Positions 52,356 to 62,408 of a DNA stretch of 64,000 bases are shown piece after piece (position 1 is the first letter of the stretch; each line of letters begins with the position of its first letter). The notes beneath the pieces are model-generated. The model was not told the DNA's origin and made no database searches. It saw only the letters and a list, made by a program, of their open reading frames with translations. This DNA is from [Phialemoniopsis] sp. UDSM-2020 (lineage: Eukaryota; Ascomycota; Sordariomycetes; Thyridiales; Thyridiaceae): contig JAEILZ010000008.1 of the NCBI GenBank assembly GCA_018873225.1, positions 868,001 through 932,000 on the forward strand, given 5' to 3'. A program made the translations under genes and the position numbers.

Positions 52356-55199
52356 ATGAGTAGGACAAGAGCCGAGTCGCCGGAAAACTTAGAGCCGCGC
52401 AAAAGACGGCGCATCGCTTTAGCCTGCGAGGAGTGCCGCGAGCGGAAGCGAAAGTGCGACGGAGTCAAGCCTATCTGCGGTGCGTGCAAAGGTCGCGCCG
52501 CGCCGCGCTGTATTTGGAACCAGGAAAGGAACAGCAAGGGATGGTGGAGCAACAGGTATGTCAGATTGGACCAGATCTAGCCAAAGTTGCCACTGACACT
52601 GCAGCAGCTATGTCCAGGATCTTAAGAGTCGGATCAGGGAGCTAGAAGGTGCTCAAAGGGCTACATCTGAGACCCAAGATCATTCAAACCCAGCAGGCAC
52701 GGCCAAAGATCTAGAACAGCATGATCGCTTTGGCTTCTCATCCCCTGAAACATTGAAGAAGGATGACGCGAGCCAAGGACAATCAGCAGCCCCGACAAAA
52801 GAGGGACAGGCACCATCTGGTGGCAATGACATGCCGATGGACTTCTCCATCGAGGTACCATCGCCTCCAACGGCACCTGTTATCACCACTTCGAGGCAAG
52901 ATCCAGCACCCTGGACGGGCTTCACGCCTGCTCAACTGCCTCCAAATGACCAGTCATATGATCTTGACGACGATCAGGATCTGAATCAGATTGGTTCGGG
53001 ACGGTCTGCCATGGATGCCATAGGTGTTGTCATCTCCATACACGAAAGCGGCTTCTCGAAACGACGGACATCTGACTACTTCGGCCCCTCGAGCGCGATC
53101 GGTCTTGTCCGCGAAGCCCGGAACGTCATGGGGCGACGAAGTTGTGGTCATGGGCCTTCTCAACCGGGCAACTCGGAGCCCTGCGCCACATGCAGCAGCG
53201 CCGTATGGGAGGCAAGCAAGGCGTCGCCGACATCATCAACGAGCTACGGTTACGGCAATGTCAATGCGATCCTCGGGACCAGTGTGCCTCCTCGACGGCA
53301 GGCGGACCATCTTGTCAACCTCTTCTGGACCTACGTTCACTCGCTCTATCCGTTTCTCCACTGGCCGTCATTTCAAAATCGATATCTGGAGCTTTGGTCT
53401 GCCGAGTTGCCCACAGCTGCCCGCTCGACGAACTCCAAGAACGGGTACTACAACGACCTCGACGACACCCTGTTTCACTGCATGCTCAACGTCATCTTTG
53501 CGTATGGGGTCATTCACGACTCTGGAAATAGTCTACGAGAACGTGATGAGGCCAGTCGCGTCTTCTTCAAGCGAGCGAAGAGTCTACTCACTCTCGACTC
53601 CCTCGAGGACGGATCCATCGCGTTGGTGCAGATTCTCCTACTGATGGGCCAGTATCTGCAGACTAGAGAGGTCACAAGTTCTTGTTGGAACATTGTCGGG
53701 ATGGCCATTCGCGTGGCACAAGGAATGGGTTTGCATCGCGAGCCCGAAGAGCGTGAAGATGGCGATGCTGAGAGCTGCCGCCCGGTTGATCAGCTGGACG
53801 AAGAAATGCGCAGACGGGCTTGGACTGGCTGTGTCCTCCTAGATCGGTGAGTCTTTCAAACACGAACCCACAAATGTGACGGCTAACCAAGATACTAGGA
53901 TCCTCTCTATAACCTACGGACGCCCACTTATGATACACTCGGAAATCGCCCATGATCAGCTCTGTATCCCGTCGCCAGTCGACGACGAGCTGCTGACTAG
54001 GTTTCCCGACGCCCCAGGCCGTCAGATGAATGGTGTCCCTAGTCTTGTCGATTGTTACAGTCAAGCCATACAGCTACAAGACATTCTTGGTCAAGTCATC
54101 ACAATCTTCTACACGCAAGGCTCAGAGAAATCGACAGCGCCAAAGGCGAAGCGACGAGCCAAGGGCATCAACAACGCAGGACTTCAGAAATTACTCGATG
54201 TCGACGAATTGCTTGATAATTGGAGCAAGGGCCTACCGAGTCACCTCCAGGTCCACCAGTATTCAGACCGAGACTTGCCCGTATCTGGGCTGGGATGCAC
54301 CCGGGCAAGCATCTTTCACCGACAAGCTACGATTCTGCGAGCAAGGTACGTCACTCAAGCCTTTTGAGACCGTAGCAAGTTCAAGCGCTAACTAATCAGG
54401 TACCTGTTCGTCCGCATGATCTTGCTTCGGCCCCTATTATCAGAACTTTGCGAGCTGAGCAGCAACCCGCGTGCCGAATCTCCTGCCACGTCGAGCACGC
54501 GGCATAGTATGCTCATCAAGTCGGGGAACTCGTGCGTTGCCGTGGCTCAAGAGCTGATCCAGCTGATAACGGAGAATTCACATCTCCGTGCAGTCATCCT
54601 TCCACCGCCATGGTACAATGTGCTTTGTATGCTCCAGCCTCTGTCCCATGTTCTACTCCGTCCGCTAACTTTTATTTGCCACAGACATCCACAGCTCTGC
54701 TCTAGTGATTCTCTTGGGCTCTCTGTGCTTGCCAAAGCTTAGTGACGTCGACATCACTTCGTTGATGGCGGACTGGAACTGTTGTTTGACGTTCCTTCGT
54801 AGCTACACATCCCAGAGCAGGTCCGCCCAGCGCTGTGTCAGGAGCTTAGAAGTCCTCCAACTAGAAGCTTTGAGTTATAGCGGTTAGTCATCCCACTCCT
54901 ACAGTAAGATTCAACTGCTGACAATCCCAAAAGGGGCCAAAGGGAAGGAGGACTCTCGCCGGTCAAGTCACAGGGCGGTCGACGCAGGTCTGAACTTGGA
55001 CGGCAACCTCAACAGTCTCGAGGGTTTTGACGAGGACAAAGGCTTGGCAGCAGGGGTTGATTTCAGTCACGGCAGAGGCGACGAGTATGGCTTTGACTGG
55101 CCGAGTCATACCGATGATATGAATTGGTTCTCGCTGGCTTCGTTTTTCGAGGGATCGGCAGACCTACCTCTTGATCTTGACAATATCCCTCAATACTGA
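52356..55199 (+). CDS. Zn(II)2Cys6 transcription factor with fungal-specific TF domain
   Basis: Six exons, 52356-52555, 52605-53846, 53899-54345, 54400-54626, 54685-54882 and 54934-55199; about 859 residues. All introns are 49-58 nt with GT-AG ends. The second exon may begin at 52605 or 52608. The zinc cluster, residues about 27-55, is CEECRERKRKCD followed by GVKPICGACKGRAAPRC, spacing CX2CX6CX6CX2CX7C, preceded by RKRRRIA. A short coiled coil follows (YVQDLKSRIRELEG). The middle-homology region has NLFWTYVHSLYPFLHWPSF, LLMGQYLQTREVTSSCWNIV, MAIRVAQGMGLHRE and RRRAWTGCVLLDRILSITYG. Such nuclear factors usually regulate nearby or pathway genes; the lactonase and SDR immediately upstream are candidate targets. 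Confidence 0.92.
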
Positions 55200-55503
55200 A
55201 ATTCCTCACCCGGGATTGTACAATACACTGCGCATTTCTCATCACACGATAGGATGAACGGTCGTATGCTTATTCCTGATGCATAGGTCAATACCTGAAT
55301 GGCTTCTATTTCTCGGTCGCTGCGGGTCTACAGGAGTGTAGAACACATCTCACGACATAGGATTCAACTTTCGGCATCCTAGGCTTATCTCCTACATTTA
55401 TTTTTATTTTGTTCACTTTAACATTCTCAACTACAACCTTGTACCTTGACAAGTGACCGATCTTAGTTCGCCTCGACTCGATCAACAGTACCCATCCATA
55501 TCA
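55200..55503. other. intergenic, convergent 3' regions
   Basis: About 300 bases between two stop codons. Nothing distinct. Confidence 0.4.
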
Positions 55504-56832
55504 CTACTTGAACCTCACCACCCACCCATCACTCTCCGTCTCTCCCTTTGCATTGACCCCGCCCCACAGGACGACAGCCTTCTCCGCAGGGTACGCATCC
55601 GAGCCAAAGAAGCCCCTCGGTCCAGGATGGGCCTTGCCCTCGACAGCAGACTGCTCCGGTGGCGCCGGCACGATCTCGACTTCAGCCCAATCAAACAAGC
55701 CCGAGTCTGTCGACCCAGGCAAGTTGTCCCGTACCACGTCCTTCAGACTCGCAGCGCTGTACGGCTCCGGGAAGATCTGCAATGCCCACATGTCCGAGTG
55801 TGCCGGCTCGTGCGCAGCCTCGATGGCCGGGTCATCTATCTTCGCGTCCTTGTGCCCACCGGGCAGGTAGACCAGGTACTTGCGCCCGAACCCCGTGCCC
55901 AGCGGTACGAGGGCGCCACCAGCGCGCGCCGTGGGGCCAGGTGTCAGCGGGTTGACGGGGAAGTAGATGTTGGTCCACGTCTGCTTCTTCTCCTCGGACT
56001 CAGCCTCACCGACGCGCAGAAAGTGAATCTGACCGTGGACATCCACCTCCACGCCGATGCTGTACAATACGCCGTCAACGTACGCCGCGGCAGCGGGCGC
56101 CTCTGGAGCAGCGGTCATTGGGGTCCAGGCCCCCGTGCCAAAGTCGAACCTCCACGTAGCGCCTCCCTGGTCGACGCCGCCGTGCATATACAACGCGTCA
56201 GCAGCCTCGTCGACAAAGATGTAGTGACCGTAGACGGGACCTGGGGAGCCAGCGCCGTTCATCGGGTTCGGCGCGATGCGGGTCCAGCCGAACATCTCGG
56301 TGTCCCAGAGCCAGAGGCAAGATCCCTCATCGATGGGCTTGCCCTGTGCGTCAGCGCCGCCATGCACGACAAGGAAGCGACCCTTGCGAGCGGCGGCGTG
56401 GCCCCACCTGGGCGAGGGGGAGAGCGTGGCATCTCCTCCTGCAGCTGGCGCATCCTCGGTCGCAAGAGGCGGGTAACACGCGTACGGCGGGCCGGGGTCC
56501 TCATCTGTGTTGAGAGACACGGCGTGGACGTCTGCGGCGCAGGGTGTGCCGTCTGGGTTCTTGCCTCCGAAGAGATAGGCCTTCTTACCAATGACGGTGA
56601 GGGTGTGATGCGATCTTGCTAGGGCGAGACTGATCATGGGTTGTCAGTAGCTGGGCATTGAGAATTGCGATCGGAAAGCTCACGATGTGTCCTGGGGCGA
56701 GATGCTAGCTATCTGCTGCGGCGTGGCCTGGAGTGGCTGCGTCGGGCGAGCGACTGCCGCGGCGGCGCCGACCTCGACGCCGGTGGAAACGATCTGCTCT
56801 GCTACTACGGCTCCTGCTACAGCTTCTGCCAT
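55504..56832 (-). CDS. kelch-repeat protein
   Basis: Two exons, 56684-56832 and 55504-56629; 54-nt intron (GTGAGC to GATCAG) joins SPQDTS to LALARSHHTLTVIG. The product is 424 residues without a signal peptide. Kelch blades are visible as RSHHTLTVIGKKAYLFGGKN, PRWGHAAARKGRFLVVHGGA, GHYIFVDEAADALYMHGGVD and AVVLWGGVNAKGETESDGW, with GG doublets and spaced aromatic residues. A six-bladed propeller is likely. Such fungal kelch proteins are often cytosolic; a relation to nitrile-specifier-like or galactose-oxidase-like propellers is possible but there is no signal peptide or metal site. The N-terminal 50 residues are Ala/Val-rich and low in complexity. Confidence 0.87.
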
Positions 56833-57307
56833 TGTCGTATGTATGATGAGAACCGACCAGATGTGAGTTGTTGAGGAGCAGTGTTGAGGCACGCGACCAA
56901 AGTTTACTGAAGTAATGTTTGTGTTTCACGGAGGGTCGTGGTGACGTCAGGTTCCAGGGTTGACAAGTACCATCCAGCACAAATTAAGCGGGCGAGTGAC
57001 ATCATTGCTTATCAGCTAAGCAGCCTTATCGGGCCTGGCTCAACACCGAATGCGCGTTGACATGTACGAGCAATAACATTGAGGACGGTGTTAACAAGAT
57101 AACGAACGGACGATTTCGATTTACGGCATGAACGGCTAAATAACAAAACGAACTCAGTCTCAACTGCACAAAGGGAACACAAGCTCTTCACTATGCCCGA
57201 CTTGCTACACCGCTCGTATCCACCATGGATCCAGTGGCTTGGCTTCCTCCAGTACGTCTGATCAACCAGACTGTAGACAGAAATAGGAACAACATCCTGC
57301 ATTGTCT
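56833..57307. other. intergenic
   Basis: About 475 bases separate two genes on the same strand. This should hold the kelch gene promoter. Nothing else is seen. Confidence 0.4.
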
Positions 57308-57934
57308 CTAGTAGAAGTCATACTCATCCGACTCCGAGACAACGTATCTGGGGATGAAGACATCATCCTCCCTGAACTCGGGCTCGGTCTCGGGCAGAGC
57401 ATTTCTCGCATCGAACGACTTCTCGTCAACAGGGGGCGGGTCGATGGTCCTCGTCGGAAGGCCAGTCACGGGGTTCGTGCCGCGGACCATAGTGCACACA
57501 GTCATGGTGCACTTGGCCACGAACTGTCCGACCTTGGCGAAACCGCCCGAGACCACCCTGGCGGCGTCTCCGAGCTTGGCGGCCCCAGCAAGCCAGGCGG
57601 CCACCCAACCCGGGGACTGCGAGGCAGTAACGGCGGCGGCAGCAGTGCTGCAGCAGAACGCGCCGCTGCCAAGCGTGTAGGCCGCGACGGTGTAGCCCTG
57701 CGTGTTGCAAATATAGGCTCCCACTCCACAGGCGACAGCGCCAAACTTGTAGCTGTGGAGCGTCAGTACGAAGTCTTTTGAGCAGCGCGCACTGCGAGAC
57801 ACCTACCCTGCTTCCGGGCCCTTGTCGTTCCATGCACGCTCAGTCACCACGAGATCGGTCGTTGGCTTGGGCGCGGCGAGTGCCAGTTGAGGGATGGCCG
57901 CGAGGGCGAAGAGTGCAGCGAAGTTGAAACGCAT
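57308..57934 (-). CDS. secreted protein with Ala/Gly-rich core, unknown function
   Basis: Two exons, 57807-57934 and 57308-57752; 54-nt intron (GTAGGT to CCACAG) joins WNDKGPEAG to YKFGAVACGVG. The product is 190 residues. Signal peptide 1-20 ends LALA. The mature chain has cysteines at 51, 58, 76, 77, 124 and 129, with an Ala-rich hydrophobic stretch (FCCSTAAAAVTA, then GWVAAWLAGAAKLG) that might insert in a membrane, and an acidic tail (ESDEYDFY). I recognise no domain. A TATA box sits about 140 bases upstream, and it is the first of three secreted-protein genes at this end. Confidence 0.78.
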
Positions 57935-58750
57935 GATGATAGCTCAGGTATCACGACAAGGACAGGGCTGAAGAGAAGGGCTTTGGGGAAGCGATGAATA
58001 GGATTGTGTTTGTAGATGTTGTCGATGCTGTCGATATTGTTGATGCCGTTTCGAGGTCTACCTGGCAGCTCTTTATATCTTGGTCATCCCTTATGTTCAC
58101 TCATTCACCTCGGTCCCGAAATTCCCACGGCCCCTCAACTCGATGATCCTGCAAAGCGTTTCAGAATTTGAGCAGCGCTCGCATTTCGGACTCAAAACTA
58201 CCAGAATAGCTCATCGTCATCATCAGAGTTCAATCAAAGCGAGGAGATAGGAACGTGGAAAGATCTACCACTTGCGTGTGCGGCGTCTCATCCATAGCCA
58301 CTGCTCTAAACCCTGTGAAAACGCAAATCGTAAGATTGCACATCATGGAGGCTGAGGATCTGCCTTTCCATTCTGCGTGAAAGAGTCTGGTGATCGTTTG
58401 TTATTTTTAATGGCGGGCAGAATCCATGGAGTTGAGGCGATTCAGCTTTGGACTAATCAGATCTTATCTCTCAGGAACGTGAATAATTACCCCTGTCAGG
58501 CTGCGACCCTCAACGGGTGTTGGTTCTCGGCACGATGACGTAAGTCAGCCCCGACGGCACAGCATCAACTTACCGATTGCTTACTATAGATAGCGTTAAA
58601 TCCTTTGAAGCATTCTTTAGTGCTTGGCAAGTCTTTATTGCAACTACAAAGAACTCACAGGGGACTTTTTCTGTAGCCTACCTAACTTCCCCTTGATCCA
58701 CTGCACATACACCCCACAAACCATCATCATCAATTTTTTCACAACTCGAA
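57935..58750. other. intergenic, divergent promoters
   Basis: About 815 bases between divergent starts. Short imperfect TGTTGTCGATGCTGTCGAT repeats near 58018 lie in the probable leader. No gene. Confidence 0.45.
58071..58077 (-). promoter_or_regulatory. TATA box of the secreted protein gene at 57934
   Basis: TATAAAG on the minus strand lies about 137 bases upstream of the ATG. Confidence 0.45.
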
Positions 58751-59488
58751 ATGTCTTCCAGCGCCAACGACTTGCCTCCCTCCTACCAGGAGAAGCACCC
58801 TTCTGGACCATCCGCACCTGGTGCGACGGCTACCGCCACCGGCATCGCCGGCCACGTGCAAACATGCTCCATCCGGGACAATCAAGTCGACTACCTCGCC
58901 ATCGTCCGCGAGTCCGCTACAAGCTACCACGTCTGTCTAACAATTGACCCTACACCGCTGTACCGCATCGAAGTCGTCCCTTCGTCCACCAAAGTCGGCG
59001 ACATCCAAATCTTCTCGGCCTCTGACAAAACACTCCCCGCCATCGCCGCTGCGCGCATGGCGGCCAATCCTAAGAGCAAGAGCGAGCCTCTGGCCACCAT
59101 GTGCACCTCGTCCCCGACCCATCCTGACGCGCTCTGGCGGCCTCTAACTCGCACGGGCACCTTCTCCGTCGACGATTACAAGAGCAAGATACCAATTGTC
59201 ACGGTACCCGGCAGACCGGCGACGACCCACCAGTTCTCGTGGAGGACTGGCAGGCTTTCGGAGCCATTCTACCAGCTGTGGTGGGAGGGACCACTTCCCC
59301 TGATGCCCCAAGCCATGTTTACGCCGGAGCAGAGAGCCGAGTACATTTTTGCGACCATAGCAAGAAAGACGGCCGGTGGAGGTGAGAACCTGGTGGAGAT
59401 TAGGAGGGCAGGCGGCGTTGAATTCGAGTTGAGCGTGATCTTGGAGCTGTTTGTAATCCTAAACCTCAAGAAGGAGCAATTGATGTAG
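58751..59488 (+). CDS. uncharacterised intracellular protein
   Basis: Single-exon protein of 245 residues, ATG context GAAATGTC. It begins with MSSSANDLPPSYQEKHP, where PPSY resembles a PY-type motif (L/PPxY) bound by WW-domain ubiquitin ligases or their arrestin adaptors. Then comes a mostly beta-like domain with DYLAIVRESATSYHVCLTID, LYRIEVVPSSTKVGDIQIFS, FSWRTGRLSEPFYQLWWEGP and EFELSVILELFVILNLKKEQ. There is no signal peptide or transmembrane segment. The beta content and 'P..Y.+....F....Y.L.W' flow recall tubby/LURP-like small fungal proteins, but I cannot claim membership. Confidence 0.75.
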   Translation: MSSSANDLPPSYQEKHPSGPSAPGATATATGIAGHVQTCSIRDNQVDYLAIVRESATSYHVCLTIDPTPLYRIEVVPSSTKVGDIQIFSASDKTLPAIAAARMAANPKSKSEPLATMCTSSPTHPDALWRPLTRTGTFSVDDYKSKIPIVTVPGRPATTHQFSWRTGRLSEPFYQLWWEGPLPLMPQAMFTPEQRAEYIFATIARKTAGGGENLVEIRRAGGVEFELSVILELFVILNLKKEQLM

Positions 59489-59721
59489 ACTACGAGAGAG
59501 GACCTGTACCTGTAGCCATATCGTTTAGCTGTGTTTGTTTCTCAACCTTCGTTTCCGCTACACAATTGCACCACTGTAAATGCGTGCAACTCAGCGATGA
59601 AGATTCACGCAGTTTCGTCATGATTGTCTAACTTCTGTGATATTGCCACCATACCCTGCGATTACTGAGGGCGACTGCGGCAGCCTTTCCTGTCGCGATC
59701 TCCATGGTCAATGATCTTTAC

Positions 59722-59775
59722 GATCACCGTCAAATGCTTCAAAAATACGACCCGTTGGGGGCCATGACGGTGATC
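59722..59775. repeat. perfect 11-bp inverted repeat
   Basis: GATCACCGTCA (59722-59732) matches the reverse complement of TGACGGTGATC (59765-59775), with a 32-nt spacer. It is in the noncoding gap and its role is unknown. Confidence 0.55.
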
Positions 59776-60256
59776 AACCACTTCAGAATTGATGTGCCTG
59801 GTTTCGCGTCGCGATGGACTCCCACGTGCGCCGTCCGCCCAGCCAAAGAGGCCCACACAAATAGCACAACTCTATTTTCAGTTACAAAGCTTCCTCCGTA
59901 AGATTTTAGTTTAATAAGTGGAGCTTCATATGAAACTGGAGGCCATGAAACAAGGGTTCGAATGTTCAACCTCTGAATAGATTTGGCAAGCTTCTATCAA
60001 CCAGAACCTCGAGCACGTTTTCGTCGAAAATAGTTGATCAGCCTCAAGGTCGACTGAGCAAAACTTCAACGCTGTAAATCATCATGTCATCTAGGCTAAG
60101 CCTCGTTTCTTGCCTGAGCAATGTGGAATTATGAGGTTGATCGACCTCCACGCCGCACGAAGAACTCATCATGTCGGGACCGAAGGTTGGACGTCATCAA
60201 GGCAACTGAGATGATGCTTTCATTTTAGAACGCAAGGAAAGGTAGAGATTGAAAAG

Positions 60257-60263
60257 TATAAAG
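60257..60263 (+). promoter_or_regulatory. TATA box of the secreted WD-like gene
   Basis: TATAAAG lies about 172 bases before the ATG at 60435, followed by a CAACA-rich leader typical of highly expressed fungal genes. Confidence 0.5.
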
Positions 60264-60434
60264 ATGCGGTGTATTCTCGTCATCGACTTCAATTATCACA
60301 CAACTCAACAACAAGCCTCAGCACAACAACCACAACAACAGACATCAAACACAACAATCCACATCAACCCAACTTCCAAGAACCTCATTCTCGTTACAAT
60401 TCATACACTTTTTTAAACCGCCCCAACGATCAAA

Positions 60435-61022
60435 ATGCACTTCAGCCAAGCCACCCTCCTTCTCCTCGCCGCCACCGGCGCCCTGGCCAGCCCCCTCAAC
60501 CCGGAGGTTGACGCCCGCGACGACCTGACCCTCATCAAGTCCGAGAACGAGGGCAACGGCGGAAGCTTCGAGGTCTGGGGCCGCTCCCCCGATGACGACG
60601 ACCTCGCCCTGCTCGACTCCAAGACCGCCCCCAACGGCGAGCACTTCGAGACCTGGGGCGCGCGCTCCCTCGACGCCCGCGGCACCAAGTGCGCCTCGGG
60701 CTCCATCACGCCCGTGTGCGACGACAAGAACGGCGGCCAGAACGCCCTGTGCATCAGCCTGATCGGCTACCTGAGCTCCTTCGGCACGCAAAAGGTGCCC
60801 GACGGCACCAAGCAGCTGTGCTACTCTGGGCCCGACGGCAAGTGCTGCACGGGCTGGAACACCAAGATCAAGGACCTCGAGTACCGCGACCTCATCTCCA
60901 ACGCGCAAAAGATGTACCAGTCGTGCAGCGGCAGCAGCGGCAACTCGGGCAAGATGAACGGCGTCAAGCTGTACGGCACCTGCACCAACCAGTGCCTTAA
61001 CAACGGCCACAAGTGCAGCTAG
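60435..61022 (+). CDS. secreted protein with duplicated propeptide motif, WD-like fungal family candidate
   Basis: Single-exon protein of 195 residues. Signal peptide 1-18 ends GALA. Residues 29-50 and 55-77 are two related units: each starts DDL(T/A)L(I/L), contains NG(G/E), and ends FE(V/T)WG(A)R. A possible processing site follows (SLDAR). The C-terminal part has eight cysteines in a pattern with LCISLIGYLSSFGTQ, KCCTGWNTKIKDLEYRDLIS, NAQKMYQSCSGSSGNSGKMN and LYGTCTNQCLNNGHKCS. The final 'KM+GV.L.GTC..QCL..' shape resembles the WD-like family of fungal secreted proteins. The function is unknown; it may be an effector or a wall protein. The start has a CAAAATGC context. Confidence 0.82.
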   Translation: MHFSQATLLLLAATGALASPLNPEVDARDDLTLIKSENEGNGGSFEVWGRSPDDDDLALLDSKTAPNGEHFETWGARSLDARGTKCASGSITPVCDDKNGGQNALCISLIGYLSSFGTQKVPDGTKQLCYSGPDGKCCTGWNTKIKDLEYRDLISNAQKMYQSCSGSSGNSGKMNGVKLYGTCTNQCLNNGHKCS

Positions 61023-61847
61023 ATTCCCCGGCTAGCTACCATTTTTGGGCTGAGAGTGATCGGGGTTTCAAGATATGGAGGGAAATTGGTGGAACCGATG
61101 GACTTTGCTTGATTTTGCTTGATTTCCTTTGCATGCGGCATTCGATTTAACACATTCGCTTAGTTTTGGATCATTAGCATTCTTTACAGACTCACAAATA
61201 CACTGATGTTGACTGAAGAATATTTCTCCCGTTATCTATGATTGATTTCATGACCTCATCGCAATAAGTCCCATTTCTGCACCTTGAAAAATGTACCAGG
61301 CCTGTAGAGAACAGGGTAGTTCTCGCAATTGTCAATCTCGCTTGGAAAAGACCAACTCGATGTATGGAATTGGCCAAGTACAGGTTCTCACGGTGGGGAT
61401 CCCACGTAAGCTGCACCCGAGCACTGAGGTGATGGACTGGGCCGACGATAGGGGGCATGATGTCTCAACCTGAGCCGAGCGCAGGCCTATCTGAGCTGGA
61501 CTGAACCCGAGACCTCGCTAGACTTCAAAACTCACTCTGACTTGAATGCGCCGGCTTAACTTGCCAGTTCCATGGGTTTCGATATGCAGGTCACATGTGA
61601 AAAGCAAAGATACTAGTCTGTTCATATATAAGGCAAAGGGTCAAAGGGCAAATGTATATATTTTGTCTGAATCAAAACGGTTGCAACCTCGCTCCTATGC
61701 GAAATCCCGACTGGCTAGCTAAACGAATGTATGAAAATGCAAAACAAGAACTCAACGCGCGCAATCTGATCTGGAAACCCAAAATAGTGTGGTGTTGCAT
61801 CTGCTAGGCAGGGCAACTGCAGCAATCCGTGCTCATGCTGACAGCGT
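61023..61847. other. intergenic, convergent 3' regions
   Basis: About 825 bases between two stop codons. No gene or repeat is recognised. Confidence 0.4.
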
Positions 61848-62408
61848 CTAGCAGTCAAACTCGCACCAGGCGTCAAACTCGTGACGGAAGCCGTTGCTCT
61901 GGCGGGGGCTCTTGTACTTGGAGTTCTCGCACTGCATACCGTTCCAGTGCTGGGTGTTGTAGTGCAGGGTGAGGCTGCGGCGCCAGTCGTCCTTGATGAA
62001 GCCGGTGGGCAGGCGGCCGCGGATCCAGAACTGCGGGCCCTTGGTGGTGGGGATGTTGATGTCGTAGTTGGGGTTGGTGGCGGCCCAGGTGCCGACCTGG
62101 CTCCAGTCGAAGGTCTTGCCGATGGCCTTGGGCGGCGTCGAGGCGTCGATGATGTCGACCTTCCACTTGTCGGTGCAGTGGGCGCCGCAGAGGCCGTTGG
62201 AGCTGTCGACGTGGATGTGGGCCTCGCACTTGTTGGTGTTCTTGCGGCGCTCGAGGGGCTCGAGGTCGCGGGCCTGGACGCCGTCGTCGACGGTGACGCT
62301 GATGGGGTCGATGCGGTTGTTGATGTCGGCGGCCGCGGGCTCAGCAGGCGCTGCGACGGTGGCGATGGCAAGCATGCCGGTGATGAGGAAGGTCTTGAGG
62401 GCAGACAT
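61848..62408 (-). CDS. secreted cysteine-containing protein, effector-like
   Basis: Single-exon protein of 186 residues from the ATG at 62408. The frame is open upstream to 62585, but that part is rich in Asn/Thr/Ser and lies beyond the expected leader. Signal peptide 1-19 ends TVAA. A pro-region ends at LERR (52-55), a probable Kex2 site, and then KNTNKCEAHIHVDSS. The mature part has six cysteines (61, 74, 78, 160, 182, 186) and aromatic motifs such as FDWSQVGTWAA and LHYNTQHWNGMQCEN, finishing FDAWCEFDC. I recognise no family. Size and cysteines fit an extracellular effector or antimicrobial-type protein. A TATA box is at 62589. Confidence 0.8.
   Translation of the reverse strand: MSALKTFLITGMLAIATVAAPAEPAAADINNRIDPISVTVDDGVQARDLEPLERRKNTNKCEAHIHVDSSNGLCGAHCTDKWKVDIIDASTPPKAIGKTFDWSQVGTWAATNPNYDINIPTTKGPQFWIRGRLPTGFIKDDWRRSLTLHYNTQHWNGMQCENSKYKSPRQSNGFRHEFDAWCEFDC

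Larger units (their letters stand above)
59489..60434. other. intergenic
   Basis: About 945 bases. It contains an 11-bp perfect inverted repeat (59722-59732 and 59765-59775) and the TATA element at 60257. From 60290 to 60420 the sequence is rich in CAACA and probably leader. No gene is convincing. Confidence 0.45.

Noticed and set aside
61715..62371. Alternative antisense frame of 218 codons, Ser/Thr/Pro/Arg-rich
   Set aside because: It overlaps the secreted protein gene and reads as low-complexity shadow text.
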